Translations under genes and position numbers: made by a program | Shown: positions 17,211 to 27,682 of the stretch, piece by piece | How the letters are laid out: each line of letters begins with the position of its first letter | Numbering within the stretch: the first letter of the stretch is position 1 | Assembly (NCBI GenBank): GCA_905233475.1 | Contig: CAJOEN010000040.1 | Coordinates: 1-40,990, forward strand | Reading direction: 5' to 3' | Length of the DNA: 40,990 nt | Source of the DNA: an uncultured Bacteroidales bacterium | GTDB lineage: Bacteria > Bacteroidota > Bacteroidia > Bacteroidales > P3 | Notes under the pieces: generated by a model | What the model saw: the letters and a program-made list of their open reading frames with translations, nothing else | Database searches by the model: none | Told to the model about the DNA's origin: nothing

Positions 17211-18524
17211 TCACTTATACCTGTATTGCAACAAAGAGTTAAAGTCATCCATTATTCCTCCCATAATGCGATCAAAGAAGTTTTGTCTGATTAAACCAGA
17301 ATTATCTTGAATGGTGTATTTGCCAGCATCAATATTATGCTCAATTGGACGGAATGTGCCACCTTCAAGTTCGTACACAGAAACATCGTTTGGATTAAGG
17401 ATTATGTCTGAACATTTAATTTTGCCCATTTTACTTTGGGGCATTTTATCCCTTACAATATTCGCCAGCATACAATTGTTTAGTGCATACAATATATATG
17501 GGCTATGAGTGGTGATGATAAGGCTATCTTTTCTTTCATTCTGTATTAGTCTTAAAATAGAATAAAGTATTTCTACTTGTGTTTCAGGGAAAAGATTTAA
17601 TTCCGGCTCTTCTATGATAAGTTGTGTGAAATGGGGTTTCCTCAATCGTTCCGCATACCTGATAAGAAATTTATAGCTTGGTTCAAAATTATTATGGTTT
17701 TCATCAGACAAAACCACTCTGGCAAAATTTGTCATAAGTTCTGCATTATCTTCATATCTATTCCCTTTTAATACATTGGGAGGTGTCGTATCTTGAGACA
17801 GAGCCTTAAACAACATCCTACTGACTCCTTCAAGAACCTTGTTTAGCTCTTCATAGGACATATCTGCATTATGTGTATAAATCCATTCTGCAACATATTT
17901 ACAATAAATAAACAATGGCGTTGCAGATTGAAGGCCACTTGAAGATTCGGTCAAAAAAATAGGATTCCCATTCAGAAGCTCAATAGTATCTCCCCTTGTT
18001 TCGTCATAGTAGTAACTCACATCGGTGCCAGGTATTTGAACAGCATTTTCTTTGACAAATTTCGACCTTGCAGTTAGCCATTCAAATATAAACTCGCGGA
18101 CATAGTCTTCTCCTAGTTTAAAACTACTAACATTCCCCATTGAAATGATACTGCGTTCGGCTGGGATATATGCTACTTTTCCAATTTCAGCTTCAGGAAA
18201 GACGTTTGTTTTCTCAACGATAGGAGGCATTTGGTAAATATATTCCATATTAATGGCAGTACCATGATAGCTTATATGAGATTCCTTTCGAAAATACGAA
18301 TTCATCTTATGATATGAAATCAATTTTTCTTCAATGAAAGTTAAATCTATATTATCCACATTCTGCTGACGGATTGCTGTTTTTTCAAGCCACAGACAGA
18401 AACTTATTATCTTAGCTATAGTGCTTTTGCCTACACTCTGTGGCCCAATAAACACATTGACTCTATTTAAGTCGAACTCTGTATGCGTTATCGGTCCAAT
18501 GTTCTCTATTATAAAATGTGCCAT
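17211..18524 (-). CDS. OLD-like AAA family ATPase (AAA15/AAA21 type)
   Basis: 437 residues. Walker A is GPQSVGKST at about 27-35, close to the N terminus (MAHFIIENIGPI), as in OLD-like and ABC-type ATPases. An ABC-like signature ESSSGLQS lies at 193-200, Walker B in LIIEEPELNLFP at 302-313, and a switch histidine in TTHSPY at 338-343. All ATPase motifs are present. There is no TOPRIM domain, so the effector would be the protein encoded one base downstream. Stand-alone ATPases of this type are typical of anti-phage modules (AbiL, PARIS, retron-linked). The flanking island is rich in accessory genes, which supports but does not prove a defence role. Confidence 0.8.
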   Translation of the reverse strand: MAHFIIENIGPITHTEFDLNRVNVFIGPQSVGKSTIAKIISFCLWLEKTAIRQQNVDNIDLTFIEEKLISYHKMNSYFRKESHISYHGTAINMEYIYQMPPIVEKTNVFPEAEIGKVAYIPAERSIISMGNVSSFKLGEDYVREFIFEWLTARSKFVKENAVQIPGTDVSYYYDETRGDTIELLNGNPIFLTESSSGLQSATPLFIYCKYVAEWIYTHNADMSYEELNKVLEGVSRMLFKALSQDTTPPNVLKGNRYEDNAELMTNFARVVLSDENHNNFEPSYKFLIRYAERLRKPHFTQLIIEEPELNLFPETQVEILYSILRLIQNERKDSLIITTHSPYILYALNNCMLANIVRDKMPQSKMGKIKCSDIILNPNDVSVYELEGGTFRPIEHNIDAGKYTIQDNSGLIRQNFFDRIMGGIMDDFNSLLQYRYK

Positions 18525-18562
18525 ATATTAATATTTGTTATAAGAACGTAATTCTATACTAT

Positions 18563-19924
18563 TTATTTCAATGTTTCTATTATTGCTGCAACATCTGCTT
18601 CATCAAGGTTAAACCATTCTCCACGAAGACGCTGTTGGCTATAGGTGGTGTGCAAGGCGGATTCTATTGATTCTGCTATCTTGCGAGTCGGGAATTTCTT
18701 GCAAGCGATCATCTCTATCGTTGGTTTCTCGCTTTGCAATGTGCGTTCTCTGTATTCTGGAGTATTGGAGATGCCTATCTTATAATAACCATTAGATGTA
18801 TCTTTCATTAGATAGACATAACACCAATTAAATTTTAATTCTGCTGGAGTCTCAGTTATTGATCGTTGTGGGAGTTTATAATCAGGTACTAGTCTGTTTA
18901 ATGCGTCTAAATAACATCTTGTATATATTGGAATCGCACCGTCTGCATCAGTACATTCCAACATGTATAAGGATGAAACAGGAATAGTTTTAGCAGGTAG
19001 TCGATTATTTCGGTAGGTGATCCTATAAGAGTCGAGAGCAGTAAATACATCTATTTCTTCGGATTCAGACCAAGCCAAATCATCCATTGCAAAGCAAGCC
19101 GCAGAATGATATGTATTTAATCCATCATCTAGCAACAAAATCAAATCTTCCTTGTACAACGTAAAACAATAATCATACCGATAATAGTCTTTTACATTAT
19201 TAAGCGGATATACCTTTGTTGGCTCGTTTTGTATTAAATAATCTAGAATTTGTCCATTCTGAAATCGCAAAGAAATGCAATCTCCCTTTATAAGTTTCTC
19301 TTCCGGATCCACCACCTGGTAAACCAACACGGCTTTATCATTGATATAGTCTAATTTTATTATGCCAAAATCCGAATATATTCCACGGTCATCATGTTCC
19401 CAAAGTATTTTATGCAGGTTTGTATATGGATCTTTTTCTATTACAGCCTTGTCAGTTTTAAAATAGTAGAAAAGATAAGCATCATAACTGTTGAAAATAA
19501 GCGCTATCCTTTGAAGTTCTTTTTCAAAAAGCTCTGGATCTGTACAATCCCAAGAAACAGTACCGTTTTTTTCATAGTCATAAAAGGCCAACTCTTCGTC
19601 AATATAAAGAAAGCCATCACAGGGTGCCAATATTTTTACCCTATTTGTTTTGCAAACTTCTCGAGTATAAAGGGGACGTCCCCTATTTTCTCGAATAGTA
19701 TATATAACTTCGCCAAGAACATCACTTGCCTCTACACGAGAGTGGTTAGGAACAGTAAATACTATCTTTAAATAGTCTAGATTTCCCAAATGTTGCATCA
19801 CCTTGTTGTCCAGACTTAAAACCGCATGTACCGTTTTCTCCGGTTGTCTTAATAAGTTTTTTATTACATCTTCTGAATATCTCATACTTTTTCTTTCTCT
19901 TTTTATTCTTTTCTTGGAAGTCAT
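18563..19924 (-). CDS. GIY-YIG (T5orf172-type) domain protein
   Basis: 453 residues; an internal ATG at 19885 would give a start at MRYSEDV and is equally possible. The C-terminal 85 residues match the GIY-YIG family of the T5orf172/MUG113 kind: VYLMKDTSNGYYKIGISNTP, then ER near residue 392, SIESALH and GEWFNL. The N-terminal region has a biotinyl/lipoyl-like barrel pattern (SDVLGEVIYTI ... VKILAPCDGFLYI). The middle is unassigned. Nicking or structure-specific nuclease activity would be expected from the GIY-YIG core, but T5orf172 proteins are poorly studied. It lies 38 bases upstream of the ATPase gene on the same strand and could be the first gene of that operon. Confidence 0.7.
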   Translation of the reverse strand: MTSKKRIKRERKSMRYSEDVIKNLLRQPEKTVHAVLSLDNKVMQHLGNLDYLKIVFTVPNHSRVEASDVLGEVIYTIRENRGRPLYTREVCKTNRVKILAPCDGFLYIDEELAFYDYEKNGTVSWDCTDPELFEKELQRIALIFNSYDAYLFYYFKTDKAVIEKDPYTNLHKILWEHDDRGIYSDFGIIKLDYINDKAVLVYQVVDPEEKLIKGDCISLRFQNGQILDYLIQNEPTKVYPLNNVKDYYRYDYCFTLYKEDLILLLDDGLNTYHSAACFAMDDLAWSESEEIDVFTALDSYRITYRNNRLPAKTIPVSSLYMLECTDADGAIPIYTRCYLDALNRLVPDYKLPQRSITETPAELKFNWCYVYLMKDTSNGYYKIGISNTPEYRERTLQSEKPTIEMIACKKFPTRKIAESIESALHTTYSQQRLRGEWFNLDEADVAAIIETLK

Positions 19925-19928
19925 GCTA

Positions 19929-19979
19929 CCCTCTCAAGCCACCCAGTTTATTATTTATCACATTTTCAATATTATAATC
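19929..19979. repeat. 51-bp imperfect direct repeat, left copy
   Basis: Matches 20965-21015 with 46 of 51 bases identical and no gap. The core TATTTATCACATTTTCAATA is identical in both. The copy lies between the start of the GIY-YIG gene and the end of the 81-residue ORF. Beyond the core, bases up to about 20015 weakly resemble the 3' end of nifJ. Confidence 0.85.
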
Positions 19980-19997
19980 AATATTTTTACATTTCTC

Positions 19998-20243
19998 TCA
20001 GTTTTCTGTAGTCTTTATTGTTGTCGGCGACATCAAATCTGAAAAAAGTGCATTAGTTCCCAACCACCAATATTTGGTCTTTTCACATTCCATCTTGTCA
20101 TAAATCGGTGAAGAATAGACCATATCGATAGCTGTTTCCAAATCGGCGGCATTACCGCTCTGCAATAGGCGGTCGGCCAATTGTGCTATCTTGTTTGGCA
20201 ACAACAAATGCACGTTATCTTGGGTTATCTTGGGATGATTCAT
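19998..20243 (-). CDS. Small protein, third gene of the DUF3990 cassette
   Basis: 81 residues, starting with an ATGA overlap on the DUF3990 gene. No motif that I recognise; mainly helical (LPNKIAQLADRLLQSGNAAD). Small genes of this kind commonly follow DUF3791-DUF3990 pairs in Bacteroidetes. The tight overlap says it is translated with them. Confidence 0.65.
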   Translation of the reverse strand: MNHPKITQDNVHLLLPNKIAQLADRLLQSGNAADLETAIDMVYSSPIYDKMECEKTKYWWLGTNALFSDLMSPTTIKTTEN

Positions 20244-20719
20244 AGTTTCACTTCTTTGTTTCCACAGTATTTTAATGTTTCCAACGACCGTTCGGTGTGA
20301 AACAGCAATTGGTCGACTAACCTGTATGTTTTCAAGCGCCGGATAAGTTCCTGCTTGGTAATAAAGCCCGATTCGTAAAGGTTAAAACTGAGATAAACAT
20401 TGTCGTTAGCCACCGGTCCGGTAACAATATCGTAGTCGTGGTTGAAGTCCTGCACTGAGCGGTTGGCATGTACAAAATCCACCCATGCCTCGTTGGCCGA
20501 TTGGAAACGACGAGTTTTCAAGCCTTTATGCGGGGTGTACTCATATTGGTTGATAAAACCCACCGAAGCATTGTTCTGCTCCATACGCAATTTCACCCAA
20601 CGCAGGGCTTGTTGGAGGCTGGTAGTGGTATAGAAACCCGTACCGAAGTCCAACGGGCGGTTGGCTTCGAGTATTTGTGGTTGCTCCACTATTTGAAGAC
20701 TTCCGTGATACAGTATCAT
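20240..20719 (-). CDS. DUF3990 protein, ADP-ribosyltransferase-like
   Basis: 159 residues. The start ILYHGS and then DFGTGFYTTTSLQQALRW are the DUF3990 signature, which resembles the NAD-binding core of ADP-ribosyltransferase-like folds (YHGS and the FYTT strand). DUF3990 and DUF3791 genes often occur side by side and have been suspected to be toxin-antitoxin modules; no activity is established here. It overlaps both neighbours by four bases (ATGA), so the three genes form a translationally coupled cassette. Confidence 0.75.
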   Translation of the reverse strand: MILYHGSLQIVEQPQILEANRPLDFGTGFYTTTSLQQALRWVKLRMEQNNASVGFINQYEYTPHKGLKTRRFQSANEAWVDFVHANRSVQDFNHDYDIVTGPVANDNVYLSFNLYESGFITKQELIRRLKTYRLVDQLLFHTERSLETLKYCGNKEVKL

Positions 20720-20934
20720 GCCTGATGGTGTTTTAGGTATTCGTAAATCTCGTTCAGTATGGCAGGCTCTCCTTGAGTATGCAACACCTCGTAATGCTCC
20801 AAAAGAAAGGAAATAACACCTTTTTGTTGGAACATTCTCTCCACATCGCGTCCCTTGCTGTTAGTCGCTACTTTGTATTGCTCTATGCAGAAAGAGACAA
20901 ATTCAAGTTTCGCCAATTGTTTGTTGTTGGCCAT
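20716..20934 (-). CDS. DUF3791 small protein
   Basis: 72 residues. FVSFCIEQYK, then FQQKGVISFLLEHYEVLHTQ and a final helix, the pattern of DUF3791. It is the first gene of the cassette and may be the partner, perhaps the antidote, of the DUF3990 protein. No TAnnTTTG promoter is visible in the 90 bases between it and nifJ, so read-through from nifJ is possible. Confidence 0.75.
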   Translation of the reverse strand: MANNKQLAKLEFVSFCIEQYKVATNSKGRDVERMFQQKGVISFLLEHYEVLHTQGEPAILNEIYEYLKHHQA

Positions 20935-20964
20935 AACCTTTTCTTTTTTTTAGAAACTGGGCAG

Positions 20965-21015
20965 CCCTCTCGAGCTACCCAGTTTGGTATTTATCACATT
21001 TTCAATATGATAATC
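20965..21015. repeat. 51-bp imperfect direct repeat, right copy
   Basis: Second copy of the repeat at 19929-19979, exactly 1036 bases away. It overlaps a 12-bp stem with one mismatch (AAACTGGGCAGC at 20954-20965, GCTACCCAGTTT at 20974-20985) just behind the nifJ stop codon. The left copy has lost the distal arm. The two copies bracket precisely the three-gene DUF3990 cassette. Confidence 0.85.
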
Positions 21016-21023
21016 GGTGGGGT

Positions 21024-24564
<3,541 letters not shown>

Positions 24565-24596
24565 TTAATACTTCTTTTTGTTTGTTTTTAAACTTG

Positions 24597-24628
24597 CAAA
24601 TTTACGTAAAAAAAATGTCATTCCCAAA
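24597..24628 (-). promoter_or_regulatory. nifJ promoter with overlapping inverted repeat
   Basis: On the minus strand TTTG (24628-24625), 20 bases, TAAATTTG (24604-24597): a full Bacteroidetes promoter, 60 bases before nifJ. An inverted repeat GTCATTCC (24617-24624) / GGAATGAC (24654-24661) covers the region at and upstream of the -33 box and may be an operator. Confidence 0.7.
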
Positions 24629-24747
24629 GGTTTTTGGAAAATTATTTTGGGAAGGAATGACTGCTATCATTTTTCCACTATATAAAGGGGACTTCTATTT
24701 ATTCGTTTGAGAGCGTTATTATTCTCCGTTTCACTATCGAAAAAGCC

Positions 24748-24831
24748 ACAGGCGTTTTCTTCACTCCGACACGCCTGTTCATACCTCACATTAGCATGTG
24801 AGGTTATTGAGAGTTTGCCTCTCCGAGGCAA
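24748..24831. other. Three consecutive stem-loops
   Basis: ACAGGCGT/ACGCCTGT (24748-24755, 24771-24778), ACCTCACAT/ATGTGAGGT around TAGC (24783-24804) and TTGCCTC/GAGGCAA around TCC (24815-24831). The stretch 24629-24902 has no gene. The stems may be terminators or remnants of a mobile element; no family is recognised. Confidence 0.5.
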
Positions 24832-24902
24832 TTTATAGAAGCCCCCTAAATCAAGTGGGATTTTGAATTATAGAAGTAATTATTTCAGCTGTTTTCTATT
24901 TC

Positions 24903-25554
24903 CTAACTTTCACTCCCTTTCTCCCCAACTTCTTTCACTTCTTCAACACTTGTGTCGAGAGAGAGTTTGTACTTGGCGTTGAGAGGACTAATTTATAGTC
25001 GCGCACGGTAAGACCGCTCCACGCACGAGTCATTTCATTGGTGAGTCTGGCATAGTCTTGTTCTTTGTCAATGCCTCGTGCTTTCCATTCGTCGGTGAGT
25101 TCCTTGCGCATCTCAATGGACTGCAGACGTTGGTTTATCCATCCATCGCTGTAGCCTTTGGCACGGTAGAAGTCGGTGCCGCGGATAATGGCACGTTGTG
25201 GGTCGGCGATCTCGTCCAAACGTTCCGCCACCACCTGCGCCAGCCACTGCTTGAAAGGCTCCGCTTTGGGCGAAGGAATGGACTGGATAATACGCAGAAG
25301 CTGCTTTGTATCAGCCACATACGTCATCCTTTGTTTTCCATCTGACGCAAGCATTTTCAACTGCTTACAATTTGCAAGCAGTTTATCGGCACCTTCAGCT
25401 TTTAGCCTTTTCTTTAATACAGCCCAATAAGTACTGGCAATTCTGGCAGTTAGTTGGTCTGTCAAAGCCCCAACCACATCCACCACCGAGAAGTACCACT
25501 CCTCGCGTTCCGCATCCCGGTGGGTACGCACTTTCTTGTCTGAACTTTCTCCAT
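24903..25554 (-). pseudogene. BRO-family (Bro-N) antirepressor-like protein, decayed
   Basis: The open stretch 24935-25531 (198 codons) encodes a Bro-N type protein: VRTHRDAEREEWYFSVVDVV, CKQLKMLASDGKQR, RIIQSIPSPKAEPFKQWLAQ, AKGYSDGWINQRLQSIEMR. The usual start is broken: an ATG at 25554 begins ME..., then a one-base shift is needed to reach SSDKKVRTH. Near the end, after VRDYK, the frame is lost, and the usual final SPLNAKYKLSLDTSVEE ... VGEK runs on in another frame to a TAG at 24903. By comparison with family members, a large part between these two points (tens of residues) is deleted. BRO proteins are phage or mobile-element derived and often chromosomal in Bacteroidetes. GTG at 25531 is not likely to be a working start. 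Confidence 0.75.
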
Positions 25555-25845
25555 TTTACTTTTTTACGTTTTTTCATTTGCAAAAAATACAAGTTTTTCA
25601 TCGGTTTTTAAAACTTTTTTTCAACGACATAAAATAAATTCCTCTAATTTTTGCGGTCAGAATTTCCTACTACGAGTCATATAACTAATTCAACATCAAG
25701 CAAAATATCCGCTATCGATGTCGCACGTACAACAACAGTCTTCATCCCGGAAGGTTTAAATACGCTTTGGACTAATTACACCAACGAATTAATTATAAAA
25801 TTATGCTTTTGTCAACGAAAACATATGTATTTGAAAAAAAAGTTG
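25555..25845. other. AT-rich intergenic region without a supported gene
   Basis: Between the decayed BRO gene and the pyrBI leader. A TTG-started frame at 25651-25857 exists, but its composition gives no support. No repeats or strong stems stand out. Confidence 0.4.
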
Positions 25846-25853
25846 TATCTTTG
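25846..25853 (+). promoter_or_regulatory. Candidate -7 box of the pyrBI leader
   Basis: TATCTTTG, followed 18 bases later by a short leader ORF. The -33 element is poor: a TTTG at 25830-25833 is too close. Position and orientation still make it the likely pyrBI promoter. Confidence 0.55.
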
Positions 25854-25871
25854 TTGAAACGTAGTTAGGCT

Positions 25872-25967
25872 ATGATTCTTAGTAAGAATATGAAATCAAG
25901 ATACTTAGACAAAATACATTTGTTTCACTATAGTGAAAAACGGATTTTATTTTTTTTGAGCGACTAA
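25872..25967 (+). CDS. Putative pyrBI leader peptide
   Basis: A 31-codon ORF from ATG to TAA, MILSKNMKSRYLDK followed by a C-terminal half ending in FFLSD. Its stop codon TAA (25965-25967) forms the end of the 5' arm of the terminator hairpin. Just before it, 25944-25958 is almost all T, so the transcript has a U-rich run inside the ORF. This is the arrangement of the E. coli pyrBI leader. There, RNA polymerase pauses at the U run when UTP is low, the ribosome catches up, and the attenuator cannot fold. That this operates here is inference. A perfect palindrome TTTCACTATAGTGAAA lies at 25923-25938 within the ORF and might act as the pause hairpin. Confidence 0.55.
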   Translation: MILSKNMKSRYLDKIHLFHYSEKRILFFLSD

Positions 25968-25989
25968 TTGTTTTTAGTCGTTTTTTTTT
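25961..25989 (+). terminator. Intrinsic terminator ahead of pyrB, probable attenuator
   Basis: Stem CGACTAA (25961-25967) / TTAGTCG (25974-25980), followed by nine T. It lies after the promoter box and 29 bases before the pyrB start, so transcription must pass it to express pyrBI. Confidence 0.75.
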
Positions 25990-26018
25990 GTAATGTAATA
26001 ACGTAAAGAAGTAACGAT

Positions 26019-26936
26019 ATGAGTAATTTAAAAGGAAGAAATCTGATATCCATAACCGACTTCAGCAAAGAGGAGTATATACAGGTGCTGGATATTGCCG
26101 AGGAGTTTGAGAAAAACCCCAAGCAACCTATTTTGAGCGACAAGGTTGTCGCCACGTTGTTTTTCGAACCTTCGACGCGCACGCGCCTGAGTTTCGAGAG
26201 TGCCGCCAACCAGCTGGGAGCCCGCATTATAGGCTTCAGCGACCCGGGCGGGACAAGTGTTCAAAAAGGTGAGTCGCTACACGATACCATTGTGATGGTA
26301 AGCAGTTACAGCGACCTCATAGTAATGCGTAACCCCAAGGAGGGTAGCTCGCGCTACGCCAGCGAGGTGGCCTCGGTGCCCGTTATCAACGCCGGCGACG
26401 GTGCCAACCAACACCCCACACAGTGTATGCTCGACCTCTATTCCATACGCAAAACACAGGGCACACTCGAAAACCTTAACATCGCTTTGGTGGGCGACCT
26501 CAAATACGGACGTACCGTGCACTCCCTCGTGCAGGCCATGTGCAACTTCAACGCCACTTTCCATCTGGTGTCGCCTGTGGAGTTGAAACTTCCCAGCTCG
26601 GTGAAAATGTCTGTAAAAAACGCCAACCTCAAATACTACCAATACACCGATTTGGCCGAGGTTATACCCTTTGCCGACATTATCTATATGACCCGCGTGC
26701 AACGTGAACGTTTTCCCGACCCTCTTGAATATGAACGTGTTAAGGATTCATGCATACTCTCTGCCAAAATGCTCGAAGGTTGCAAACCCAATATGCGTGT
26801 GCTTCACCCGCTACCGCGCGTGAACGAGATAGCTACCGATGTGGACAAAACCCCATACGCTTACTATTTCCAGCAGGCACAAAACGGAGTATATGTGCGT
26901 CAGGCACTTATGGCCGCAATTTTGGGTGTAAGATAA
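26019..26936 (+). CDS. pyrB: Aspartate carbamoyltransferase, catalytic subunit
   Basis: 305 residues, normal length. It joins carbamoyl phosphate and aspartate to carbamoyl aspartate, the committed step of pyrimidine synthesis. The carbamoyl-phosphate site EPSTRTRLSFE is at 50-60, and GANQHPTQ, VGDLKYGRTVHSL, YMTRVQRERF and VLHPLPRVNEI are in order. The regulatory subunit gene follows 25 bases downstream, so the E. coli-like PyrB-PyrI dodecamer is expected. The leader upstream carries a terminator and a U-rich leader ORF, suggesting control by pyrimidine nucleotides. Confidence 0.97.
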   Translation: MSNLKGRNLISITDFSKEEYIQVLDIAEEFEKNPKQPILSDKVVATLFFEPSTRTRLSFESAANQLGARIIGFSDPGGTSVQKGESLHDTIVMVSSYSDLIVMRNPKEGSSRYASEVASVPVINAGDGANQHPTQCMLDLYSIRKTQGTLENLNIALVGDLKYGRTVHSLVQAMCNFNATFHLVSPVELKLPSSVKMSVKNANLKYYQYTDLAEVIPFADIIYMTRVQRERFPDPLEYERVKDSCILSAKMLEGCKPNMRVLHPLPRVNEIATDVDKTPYAYYFQQAQNGVYVRQALMAAILGVR

Positions 26937-26961
26937 GTCGTAACATTAAAAAATCATTGTC

Positions 26962-27420
26962 ATGGAAAATAAGAAAGAAATGGTTGTTTCCGCCATCGAA
27001 AACGGAACGGTAATAGATCATATCCCCACAAATGTCGTTTATAAAGTCATAAGCCTTTTGGATTTGGAGAACTACAACGACGAAGTGCTGATTGGCAACA
27101 ACTTGCAAAGTCAGAAGCTTGGACACAAGGGCATTGTGAAGATAAAGAACAAATTTTTTGAACGCGACGAGATAAACAAGATTGCTTTGGTGGCTCCCAC
27201 CGCCAGCCTTATTGTGATACGCAACTACGAAGTGGTGGAAAAATTCACCGCCGAAATTCCAGAGATGGTTGAAGGCATAATTAAGTGCATGAATCCCAAG
27301 TGCATAACCAACGCCGAAACCATACGCACCAAGTTTAAGGTTTTGGATAGGGAGAACCTTAAAATGCAGTGCCACTATTGCGAGAAATTCGCCTCCAAGG
27401 AGACTTTGAATTTTGTGTAA
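26962..27420 (+). CDS. pyrI: Aspartate carbamoyltransferase, regulatory subunit
   Basis: 152 residues. An N-terminal allosteric domain with VSAIENGTVIDHIPTN, the nucleotide-binding motif seen in PyrI, and a C-terminal zinc domain with four cysteines (CMNPKC ... CHYC). PyrI makes the enzyme sensitive to CTP and ATP. It lies 25 bases after pyrB and is followed by a strong terminator, so pyrBI is a two-gene operon. Confidence 0.96.
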   Translation: MENKKEMVVSAIENGTVIDHIPTNVVYKVISLLDLENYNDEVLIGNNLQSQKLGHKGIVKIKNKFFERDEINKIALVAPTASLIVIRNYEVVEKFTAEIPEMVEGIIKCMNPKCITNAETIRTKFKVLDRENLKMQCHYCEKFASKETLNFV

Positions 27421-27443
27421 TAGCAGGTACCGTGTAACCTATA

Positions 27444-27479
27444 TCGGGAGAAGCCACAAAGCCTCTCCCGATTTTTTTT
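27444..27479 (+). terminator. Terminator of pyrBI
   Basis: Stem TCGGGAGA (27444-27451) / TCTCCCGA (27464-27471), loop of 12, then eight T. Confidence 0.9.
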
Positions 27480-27579
27480 GTGTAAATAGAAACGTCATTA
27501 AACAACCTCTTATGGAATACTGAGAATCACGGACCATCTGTGGAAGTTTTCCTATTTTTATTGTTGTGTGCACAGCAAA

Positions 27580-27609
27580 TTGTCAATTGAAAGTTTTTTC
27601 GTATCTTTG
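27580..27609 (+). promoter_or_regulatory. lpdA promoter
   Basis: TTG (27580-27582), 19 bases, TATCTTTG (27602-27609), a close match to the Bacteroidetes promoter; the coding start is 73 bases beyond. Confidence 0.8.
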
Positions 27610-27682
27610 TAGAAACATTATTGTCCCCAAATAAGGCACAACCTTTTAATAATCAAAACAATAAAATAAAAATACGATATAT

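Noticed and set aside
20954..20985. Intrinsic terminator behind nifJ
   Set aside because: The hairpin is good, but on the nifJ strand it is followed by A residues, not T, so it does not fit an intrinsic terminator in that direction.
25651..25857. 68-codon plus-strand frame upstream of pyrBI
   Set aside because: TTG start, no motif, overlaps the promoter box; probably chance.
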